Below are positions 17,545 to 23,963 of a stretch of DNA of 33,943 bases, piece after piece (position 1 is the first letter of the stretch; each line of letters starts with the position of its first letter). The stretch is from Terriglobia bacterium (GTDB lineage Bacteria; Acidobacteriota; Terriglobia; Acidiferrales; UBA7541), in NCBI GenBank assembly GCA_020072765.1, contig JAIQGD010000019.1, positions 1 to 33,943 on the forward strand, read 5' to 3'. The position numbers and the translations under genes were made by a program. The notes below the pieces were generated by a model. It had not been told where the DNA came from and did no database searches. It saw only the letters and a list, made by a program, of their open reading frames with translations.

Positions 17545-17579
17545 AGGTCTGCGGTTCGAGCCCGCACGGGCCTACCATT
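17545..17579 (+). repeat. exact 35-bp copy of the tRNA-Val 3' end (att-like, copy 2)
   Basis: It is identical to 17467-17501, covering the variable region, T-arm, 3' acceptor strand, CCA and two further bases. It is immediately preceded by a hairpin GGCCGAC-CGG-GTCGGCC (17528-17544) instead of an anticodon arm, so it cannot be a functional tRNA. Confidence 0.93.
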
Positions 17580-17626
17580 CTTTTGAATGACTTAGGCCAC
17601 AGTCGTGACTCGCCGCTTCAATTCTT

Positions 17627-17650
17627 ACCTGTGATTTCCTACCTGTGATT
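17627..17650 (+). repeat. paired direct repeat, ACCTGTGATT twice at 14-bp period (copy a)
   Basis: ACCTGTGATT occurs at 17627-17636 and 17641-17650. The same pair at the same period recurs at 22144-22167 and, with one changed base per unit, at 23871-23894. It lies about 50 bp after the tRNA-end copy 2. The arrangement resembles arm-type binding sites next to a recombinase core site. Confidence 0.85.
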
Positions 17651-17679
17651 GGGTATTTCCTACTTTTCCTGCGAACCGC

Positions 17680-19512
17680 TTACTTCTCGAGCAGCCCAGC
17701 AATCGCCTGCCAGTCGAGCTGCCGGATCAGTTTACTGACCGCCACGCAGTTTCCGGGATCTTCGCGCAAATGCTTTTGCTCCGCCAAGGACTGCGTGGAG
17801 TTGAGGATGTCATCCACATAAATGATTTGTAGCGCCGAACGCGGCAGCTTCGGATTCAGCAGCTTCGGATTGCGCTCCACCACTCTCCGGCAGCCGGCCG
17901 TGCCCGGCCGCTGTATTTTCCAGCCCTCGATCGAGTCATGCGGCGGGGCATCGGCCAGCACGCAAGCCGGCGCGTCGAGGACGCTCCGGTCGCCCGAGTC
18001 CAGCATCGCCTGCGCCTCTTTGTAAGTCTGCGCGTCGGCCTGCCGCCGCGCCAGCTCCTTCGGATCGTTCGTGCCGAATTGCAGCTCCTCGCGCGCACCC
18101 TCTTCCCATGCGCGGTGCATGGCCTCCAGGTGCCGCGCCTCGTATTCCGCGCCGGAGCCCCCCTTGGCCCGCACCGCGGTTTCCTCCTTGCGCCGCTTGG
18201 CCATCTCCTCGGGGCGTAAGTAATCCTCATTCCTTTTTTTGGCTTCCACGTCGGACTTCTGGGAAGATTCCACCCGGCTCTTATACGTTGGCAGCAGGTA
18301 TTTCAACAGCCGCTCCATCGTGATCGGAACCCACAGCTCGTCCCCCGGGCGCGCGATCACCAGCATCGCCCTCCCCTCCCCGTAGACCGGAAGGCCCCCA
18401 ATCTCGCCGATTTTCCTCGGCTCGATGAAGAACTGGCCTCGGGCATCTTCGTAACGGACACCCACTATGGGGGGGATGTTCACATGAAACCGCAGCCCGC
18501 AATTCACTTCGCCTTCGGTGAGATAGCGCGTCTGGATCTCCCCCGTGGCCTTCAGCCGCACCCGCCTCTCGAAATATCCCGGAAAGCTGAAAAACGTGTC
18601 CGCTCGCAGCGGCAGCCCTTCCGCCAGATACTTCTTCAAATCCGCAGTGGCCTCGAACGAATACCGCGAGGAGCTAGAATAGACGTCGAATCCCCTCGGC
18701 GGATTCAGCAGCGCCGCTTTCTTCACCACCTCGTTAATGCGCTGCAAATTGGCCATGAGCGCTTTACTCTCCGTTGGCGTGGTCTGCAGCTCGCGGGCGA
18801 CAGAAGGGTTGGTGGTCTGAAGCCACGGCAGGAATTTTCCGTCATGATCCGGCACGAAGCCTTCGTCCTTCTCCCCAGGAGGGTGCGGTAAGGGAGGGAG
18901 CGGCTCAGGGACCAACTCACCCGTGTTCACAGCCTTGGCCTCCCGTGCCTTGCCGGTGGCGGCAATTTTCGCCTCCAGCGCCGCGGTGTCCGTCGTCAGC
19001 TTGTTGTTGTAGGCGAGCCGCCGCGCCCGCTCGTAGGCTTTGACCGCTTCCAGGTACTCCCCGACGGCCGCGAGGCCATCTCCATACTTGACCGTTTGCT
19101 CATAGTCCTTCATTGGAGCGAGCGCTGCTTTATCCGGTGCGGACGCTGGAGCCACCGCACTCTTCGCCGGTTCCGCTTCACTCTGCGTGGGCGCAGCCGC
19201 TGGAGCGGGAGCATTCTTTTTCTCATCCCGCACCTTTCGCGCCGCCGCCAGCTTCTTGTCCAGCGCCGCCTTATCGATATCGAGCTTATTGTTGTAGGCC
19301 ACCCGCCCGGCCCGCTCGTACTGCAAGACCGCTTCAAACGCGTTCCCCGCGGTCATCAAATCGTCCGCGCGGCGGACGGTCTCGTCATAGTCTTTCTTCG
19401 CCGCGTCCGTGGATGATTGACAGAAGGCTGCTGGCGAAAGGATGACCACGGCGGGTCCCGTGCCGATTCCCAGCAGCATGATCAAGCCAAGCAATTTCCC
19501 GCGCTTGCTCAT
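17680..19512 (-). CDS. secreted protein with an internal tandem duplication, family not recognised
   Basis: This 610-aa protein has ATG at 19512 after GAGGA, and a signal peptide over about 1-32 ending AAFCQS. Residues 41-97 and 136-192 are two aligned copies of one helical unit (DYDETVRRADDLM... and DYEQTVKYGDGLA...). Each contains a YERA-R-AYNNKL core, 95 residues apart, joined by an Ala/Pro/Glu linker. They look like TPR-type pairs. A probable beta-rich middle domain (about 325-450) and a charged, helical C-terminal half follow. No catalytic motif is visible. The gene is divergent from the other secreted TPR-type gene at 19794, and both sit inside the tRNA-end repeats. A partner role for the two proteins is inference. 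Confidence 0.8.
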   Translation of the reverse strand: MSKRGKLLGLIMLLGIGTGPAVVILSPAAFCQSSTDAAKKDYDETVRRADDLMTAGNAFEAVLQYERAGRVAYNNKLDIDKAALDKKLAAARKVRDEKKNAPAPAAAPTQSEAEPAKSAVAPASAPDKAALAPMKDYEQTVKYGDGLAAVGEYLEAVKAYERARRLAYNNKLTTDTAALEAKIAATGKAREAKAVNTGELVPEPLPPLPHPPGEKDEGFVPDHDGKFLPWLQTTNPSVARELQTTPTESKALMANLQRINEVVKKAALLNPPRGFDVYSSSSRYSFEATADLKKYLAEGLPLRADTFFSFPGYFERRVRLKATGEIQTRYLTEGEVNCGLRFHVNIPPIVGVRYEDARGQFFIEPRKIGEIGGLPVYGEGRAMLVIARPGDELWVPITMERLLKYLLPTYKSRVESSQKSDVEAKKRNEDYLRPEEMAKRRKEETAVRAKGGSGAEYEARHLEAMHRAWEEGAREELQFGTNDPKELARRQADAQTYKEAQAMLDSGDRSVLDAPACVLADAPPHDSIEGWKIQRPGTAGCRRVVERNPKLLNPKLPRSALQIIYVDDILNSTQSLAEQKHLREDPGNCVAVSKLIRQLDWQAIAGLLEK

Positions 19513-19596
19513 TGCTCGTCCTCCTCTTTTGCGGAGGGAAACCCTTCTTTGCCAGCGTTTCCAGCGAAGTGCTTCGCTCGGCATTCCGTTCGTTCC

Positions 19597-19625
19597 TATA
19601 TATGCCAACCCGCCGGCGTCTGCAA
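19597..19625 (-). promoter_or_regulatory. candidate sigma-70 promoter for the 610-aa secreted protein
   Basis: On the minus strand TTGCAG (19625-19620) and TATATA (19602-19597) are separated by 17 bp. Transcription would start about 80 nt upstream of the ATG at 19512. Confidence 0.5.
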
Positions 19626-19630
19626 GTCGA

Positions 19631-19661
19631 TTGACATTTTCGCCCTACGCTGTGCTAAGGT
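19631..19661 (+). promoter_or_regulatory. candidate divergent promoter for the 750-aa secreted protein
   Basis: TTGACA at 19631-19636 is perfect. The best -10 is TAAGGT at 19656-19661, with a TG just upstream but a long 19-bp spacer. It lies back to back with the minus-strand promoter, only 5 bp away, so the two genes may be co-regulated. Confidence 0.4.
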
Positions 19662-19793
19662 GGCCCTGCTTGGCTGGCCTATGGCTCGTTCAGGCTCATC
19701 GGGTCCTTACTACCCGCTTCGCTTCTGCGACCCAACGAAGAAACCCCGCCAAGTTCAAGCACCGGCTCGCCACTCTGTTTAGGAGGATCCGCC

Positions 19794-22046
19794 GTGACCC
19801 TGCCCCGCGCCAGCTCCGCTTCCACAGCCGCGTGCAGCGCGCGAACTTTCCTGCTGCTCATCGCGCTTTTGATGCCGTCGTTTTCTCTCGCCCAGGATTA
19901 CCCCGCTCCGAACCCACAGAGCGCCATGCAAAACTCCATCGCCACTTTGGAAGAGCGCATCGCGACTTTGGAAAGCCAAATTGCTGACGCCGAAAGCCAG
20001 AACCAAACTGCCAGGGCTCAACTGTTGCAGCAGCAGGTAGCCATGTATAAGAAGGCGCTGGCGACGATGCAAGAAAAACTGAAGGCCATGCCCAGCGCTT
20101 CACCCGGGAACTCGCAGGCCGCTGCCGCTTCGGCCGGGCCGTCTCCTCGGCTCCCCAAAAGAGACGCCGCCAAGATTGCCACGCTGCACACAGCAATTCT
20201 CTCCGACTCGGAATTGCGCGCCTTTCTCGTGAAGACGCAGGAGATGGTCGACCGGCGCATCGCCGCCAAAAAACGCGCTCTGGCCGAGCAGCTTTTCAAG
20301 TCGCTGAAATCCAAACCGGCTTCCCCGGCGGAACTTTCCGCCGCCGCCAATGGCCTGTGGTCCGCCGGCCAGTCCGCCGTGGCTCTCTGGCTGATGGGCA
20401 AAGCGACGATCGAAAATCCCGGTCCCGACAACCTGAATAATTACGCCGCCTTTCTCGTCATGGCCGGTGCCCCGGAATCCGCTCTGCCCATCCTCTGGAA
20501 GCTTGACCAGCAGTATCCCGACAACAGCACCGTCCTGAACAACATTGGCCAGGCCTGGTTTGACCTGGGCGATATGGACGAGGCTAAAAAATACCTGGAT
20601 AAGGCCGTGCGCCGCTTCCCCGGCCACCCCCAGGCCAACCGCTCCGAGGCCCTGATCGAGGAGTCTAAGGGAAACAAGCAGGCCGCCGTCACGTACCTTA
20701 AGAATTCCCTGAGCGAGACCTACAGCGATGACCGGGAGCAAGATCTCGAGCGCCTCGGCTCTTCGTTGGACCCGGACGAACTCAGGAAGAGCCTGGGCAT
20801 GCACAAGGATCCTCTCGGCCTGGAGAAATTTAATTACCCTCGCTGGCCCAAGAACACGGACCAATCCGATGAGGACGTGAAGAAATGGGATGACTTTCAC
20901 GACGCCATTTCCGCCGAGAATCGGACCCTGGATGGGATGATCAAATCACTGCAGGACAAATTGAAGAAAAAGCAGGAAGCGAATTCGCAGCCAGGGAATG
21001 GCGTTGGTCTTGTGTTCGGCGGCGGAACGGATGTCACCGAAAACATTTCAAATGACAGCGGCCCCTCGCAGGGCAGCGGAGAGGTGGACTTTCCGTCGCC
21101 CTATTTTAGGCGCGCGGTGCGGCTCCAAAACGACGCCTTCGAGCGCTATAAAGCGTTTCGAAGACATTTCGATGCGCAGGCCCCCGAAACGAGCCGAAGC
21201 CTGGACGCCCTGGAGAAATCGAGCAGTAGCGAGAGCGCCGCCGTGGGGTACAAATACGCCAATATGCCCGAACGCCCGGGGATGGATGAAGCGGAGTGCG
21301 GCGAGACGAAGGCCATCTACAACCCATATCTCCAAAACGCCAACACCATCCTGGAGGGCCGGGCAGTTGCTTACAGGGATGCTGGCCGCAGCCTTCGCGA
21401 TGACATCAGTTTTGCCCGGCAGTTTATCCTCGATCCCGACGCGTACCAATTGGATAAGCTTGAAAACAAAAAGGAGTTTTTGGGCGACTTGACCGCCGTT
21501 GCAAGTCCTATTTTCCGCACCGCCGGCGTGTGCAGCGAGGGGCCGGGAGAAGAGGGCGGCCTCAATCTGCCCGATTTCGACGACATCCACTGCCCCCCCG
21601 ACAAACATATCAAGCTGAATCTGCCCATGGTGCAATGGGAATTCACCTGCACGCAGGCCAGGCTGAAGTACGACATTGTTTATTTCAAGGGCAAGGAGTT
21701 CGAGGACCTGCGCACTGGAGCGACGAAGGGCAACGTGGATTTCATGTTGTCCGCTGGCATGGGCAAGGATGCCGAATTAGGACCGATCAAAGGCGAGTTC
21801 CGTGCCGGCGTCGGTCTGTCTATCGACTACGACAACGGCGGTGTCAGCGACGTGGCCCTGGTGGCTGTGGTCAAGGGAGAACTGGCGCCCAAATTGGATT
21901 TCGATCCCACGGAACTCCCCGGCCGCCATGGAGCTGCTTTCGGAGAGTTTCCATCTGTGGAAGCCGGGGTCGAAGCCAGGGCGGGATGGAACGCCGGTCC
22001 TTCCATTCACGGCCAGGGTTTGTTGGGCGGGGGAGAGGCGGAGTAG
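19794..22046 (+). CDS. secreted coiled-coil/TPR protein, family not recognised
   Basis: This 750-aa protein starts with GTG at 19794, seven bases after a perfect AGGAGG. The signal peptide is about 1-33 (LLLIALLMPSFSLAQ). A heptad-like coiled coil follows (about 44-102, IATLEERIATLESQIADAES). TPR-like repeats lie near 190-300 (VLNNIGQAWFDLGDMDEAKK). A charged, Lys/Asp-rich middle leads to a cysteine-containing segment (about 500-630). The last 120 residues are rich in short glycine-bounded strands (FRAGVGLSIDYDNGGVSDVAL), suggesting a beta-structured end domain. No catalytic motif is visible. Export to the periplasm or cell surface is expected. It shares an intergenic region with the divergent 610-aa gene. 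Confidence 0.8.
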   Translation: MTLPRASSASTAACSARTFLLLIALLMPSFSLAQDYPAPNPQSAMQNSIATLEERIATLESQIADAESQNQTARAQLLQQQVAMYKKALATMQEKLKAMPSASPGNSQAAAASAGPSPRLPKRDAAKIATLHTAILSDSELRAFLVKTQEMVDRRIAAKKRALAEQLFKSLKSKPASPAELSAAANGLWSAGQSAVALWLMGKATIENPGPDNLNNYAAFLVMAGAPESALPILWKLDQQYPDNSTVLNNIGQAWFDLGDMDEAKKYLDKAVRRFPGHPQANRSEALIEESKGNKQAAVTYLKNSLSETYSDDREQDLERLGSSLDPDELRKSLGMHKDPLGLEKFNYPRWPKNTDQSDEDVKKWDDFHDAISAENRTLDGMIKSLQDKLKKKQEANSQPGNGVGLVFGGGTDVTENISNDSGPSQGSGEVDFPSPYFRRAVRLQNDAFERYKAFRRHFDAQAPETSRSLDALEKSSSSESAAVGYKYANMPERPGMDEAECGETKAIYNPYLQNANTILEGRAVAYRDAGRSLRDDISFARQFILDPDAYQLDKLENKKEFLGDLTAVASPIFRTAGVCSEGPGEEGGLNLPDFDDIHCPPDKHIKLNLPMVQWEFTCTQARLKYDIVYFKGKEFEDLRTGATKGNVDFMLSAGMGKDAELGPIKGEFRAGVGLSIDYDNGGVSDVALVAVVKGELAPKLDFDPTELPGRHGAAFGEFPSVEAGVEARAGWNAGPSIHGQGLLGGGEAE

Positions 22047-22333
22047 TTCTTTGCCAGCCATGCGCCTTTTGCCATGAAATTGAGCTGAACGATCACCGCA
22101 CTGAGCCGCACCCCTTTGGTCGTGATTCGCCGCTCGTGTTTCTACCTGTGATTCCCTACCTGTGATTGCGTGTTTTTCGCTGCATCAGCGGGAATCGACG
22201 ACTCCGTTCTGGACGAGTTGCAGTGGTTGTCGCGGCGACATGCGGGTTCAGCGAACACGCTGCCAGCGGACCCCATACGAAAACGCGATCAGGAGAACAA
22301 CGCGAACCGCGTCATCGCAACTCCTCCGTAAAT
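22047..22333. other. gene-free gap carrying repeat copy b
   Basis: No gene is seen here. Downstream of 22105 the sequence GTCGTGATTCGCCGCT resembles the flank after tRNA-end copy 2 (GTCGTGACTCGCCGCT, near 17602-17617). The paired repeat follows it. So this may be a decayed junction whose tRNA-derived core has been lost. Confidence 0.5.
22144..22167 (+). repeat. paired direct repeat, ACCTGTGATT twice at 14-bp period (copy b)
   Basis: The units are 22144-22153 and 22158-22167, identical to copy a, and preceded by the same CGTGA(C/T)TCGCCGCT flank. This copy lies between the secreted TPR gene and the CapA-like gene. Confidence 0.85.
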
Positions 22334-23575
22334 CTAGTGCCCGCTTTTTACTTTGACCGTCGCCGTCTCGCCCTTGAGCTCTATCTCTGTCCCAAAGGGT
22401 TTTGAGGCGTCCGCCATCCGCTGCAGGATATCGCGCGCCTTTTGGCCTGTCGTCGGCGCCGGCAAGCCGCGCGTGTCGATGAACCGGTTATTCGCATAGA
22501 TGTGGTAAGGATCGGGCAAGCCCTCGCCCACGTAATTCATAGAGATCGGCTGCAACGTGATGGATTTGAGGTTACTCCCCTGAAATTCGACATAGGCCAC
22601 CACGCTTTCCCAAGTGATGGGTTCTTCGATCCTCCAGAGCCCGGGAGACACGTTGAAAATAAAATTGCCTAGATCGTAGAAAATCGGCTTCCCGTGATAG
22701 ATCTCCAGGCCGTGCAGCAGCGGCGCCCCGTGCATCACGATGATATCCGCGCCCGCATCTACCTCGCGGTGCGTCCATTTTTTCAGCCATTCACTCGGGG
22801 CCAGCCGCTCCGGCAACTCCTCCTCAAACATCGCCAGGAACGCCCTGTTCGAGAAGACGTGATTGTGCTGGTACACGATGACGACATCCGCGTGTTTCCG
22901 GGCATCTCTTATGCTCCGAAGAATTTGTTCGGCGTCCTCCTGGTTCGGCTCATTTTGCACTCCTGGCGGAAGGTCATCAAACGCCTCGTTCTTCTTGTCC
23001 CCCATTTGAATGCGCAACTCATTCACGCCGGGCCGGTCCACCGTCGCACTACCTCCCTCCTGGATCGCTCCCGACGCACTCGCCACCAGGGCCACCGTAC
23101 CCTTCGGCGTGTGCAAGTAACCCGGCGCCACGGCTTGATCTGCATTCCGTCCGATCCCCGCATGAACGATCTTCCGTTCCTCCACCTCACGAAGCGTGTT
23201 TTCAATGCCCGTCCGCTGGAAATCAAAAGAATGATTGTTGGAAAGAGACAGCAGATTGAATCCAAACGTCGCGAGCGCATCGAGCGTTTCCGGCGGCGAG
23301 AGAAATCCCTCGTCCTCCGGGGCCTTATCTCCTTTTTCGGCGATGGTGGCCTCGAAGTTGGTGAACTTCACGTCTCCTTTCATCAGCGATTGGACCGCCG
23401 GCACGGCCGCCGGCGCGGTTGCGCGGATATCTGAACGGATCATCGACTGCCCGGCCAAAGTGATCAGCATCGGCTGCGACTGCGGCCATAGAGTCGCTCC
23501 AGCAGCAAGCGCCATCGCGAGACAAATTATCGCAAGCACGTAGCGATTCGATTTCGAGGTTGCTGCCATGTGCAT
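22334..23575 (-). CDS. CapA/PgsA-family metallophosphatase-like secreted protein
   Basis: This 413-aa protein has a signal peptide or anchor at about 11-33. It resembles the CapA family, associated with poly-gamma-glutamate synthesis and with a calcineurin-like metallophosphoesterase fold. Supporting motifs are FTNFEATI (71-78, family NLE), LSNNHSFDF (111-119), ADIIVMHG (276-283) and HGKPIFYDLGNFIFN (294-308). Some usual metal ligands differ. The N-terminal GDv-f-R is AGQSMIR, and the usual GHHPH segment reads MHGAPLLHG, so catalytic competence is uncertain. ATG at 23575 follows GGGGG directly, while a second ATG at 23569 has better spacing. The pgsB/pgsC ligase genes are not in the window. 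Confidence 0.82.
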   Translation of the reverse strand: MHMAATSKSNRYVLAIICLAMALAAGATLWPQSQPMLITLAGQSMIRSDIRATAPAAVPAVQSLMKGDVKFTNFEATIAEKGDKAPEDEGFLSPPETLDALATFGFNLLSLSNNHSFDFQRTGIENTLREVEERKIVHAGIGRNADQAVAPGYLHTPKGTVALVASASGAIQEGGSATVDRPGVNELRIQMGDKKNEAFDDLPPGVQNEPNQEDAEQILRSIRDARKHADVVIVYQHNHVFSNRAFLAMFEEELPERLAPSEWLKKWTHREVDAGADIIVMHGAPLLHGLEIYHGKPIFYDLGNFIFNVSPGLWRIEEPITWESVVAYVEFQGSNLKSITLQPISMNYVGEGLPDPYHIYANNRFIDTRGLPAPTTGQKARDILQRMADASKPFGTEIELKGETATVKVKSGH

Positions 23576-23776
23576 CCCCCAGTTTTTGGCGACTGCCTGA
23601 GACTTCTTATCTCATCATTTCAGGGCTCGACGGAGTCTGCTGTTTGCGCGGCGATGCGTGCCGTAGCTTCGAATTGCGTCGCCAATCCTAACACGCCTGC
23701 GCATTCCACAAACTGTCCGCTCGCGGCCGAGCTCGTTCGGACAGCACACTTCGGCTCGGCCATGGGCGCACTTCCG

Positions 23777-23828
23777 TTGACACGGCGGAGGTCTGCGGTT
23801 CGAGCCCGCACGGGCCTGCCATTTGTTT
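23777..23828 (+). repeat. 52-bp near-exact copy of the tRNA-Val 3' half (att-like, copy 3)
   Basis: It aligns with 17455-17506 with two differences by eye: GGTGG becomes GGCGG, and CCTACCA becomes CCTGCCA. It runs from the anticodon loop through CCA and the ATTTGTTT that follows the tRNA. The 5' half of the tRNA is absent. Confidence 0.93.
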
Positions 23829-23870
23829 CAATGTCTTGCGCCACACGCATATTTCTCCGCGCGATTTCCT

Positions 23871-23894
23871 ACCTGTGTTTCCCTACCTGTGTTT
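23871..23894 (+). repeat. paired direct repeat, ACCTGTGTTT twice at 14-bp period (copy c)
   Basis: The units are 23871-23880 and 23885-23894, differing from copies a and b by one base each (A to T, changed in both units). It lies 42 bp past the end of tRNA-end copy 3, comparable to the spacing at copy a. Confidence 0.85.
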
Positions 23895-23963
23895 CGTTTT
23901 CTTGTTGGGCTAGGAGGGACTCCCGCGGCAGGCGCCGCATCGGCACACCGAACAGCAACGGAC

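Larger units (their letters stand above)
17500..23828. mobile_element. putative tRNA-Val-associated genomic island, no integrase seen
   Basis: The segment begins at the 3' end of tRNA-Val and closes with a 50/52 copy of that 3' end at 23777-23828. An additional 35-bp exact copy lies at 17545-17579. Direct repeats of a tRNA 3' end are the hallmark of site-specific integration by tyrosine recombinases. Inside are three secreted-protein genes. No integrase, relaxase or transposase gene is visible, so this would be a decayed or trans-mobilised element. The interpretation is inference; the repeats themselves are directly seen. Confidence 0.5.
23576..23963. other. intergenic region holding tRNA-end copy 3 and repeat copy c
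   Basis: This 388-bp gap lies upstream of the CapA-like gene and downstream of the kinase. Besides the two repeats it holds a small GCGGC/GCCGC hairpin near 23933-23946 that could weakly mark the end of the kinase transcript. The only open frame, on the minus strand over the tRNA-derived segment, is an artefact of the repeat. Confidence 0.5.

Noticed and set aside
17545-17579. A second tRNA-Val gene
   Set aside because: Only the 3' part is present; D-arm and anticodon arm are missing and replaced by an unrelated hairpin.
17626-17651. CRISPR array suggested by the short tandem repeats
   Set aside because: Only two 10-bp units with 4-bp gaps occur at each of three loci; there are no spacer-length intervals and no cas genes.
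23620-23850. 76-codon minus-strand frame over tRNA-end copy 3
   Set aside because: Its RPVRARTADLR segment is simply the antisense translation of the tRNA 3' end, a common annotation artefact.
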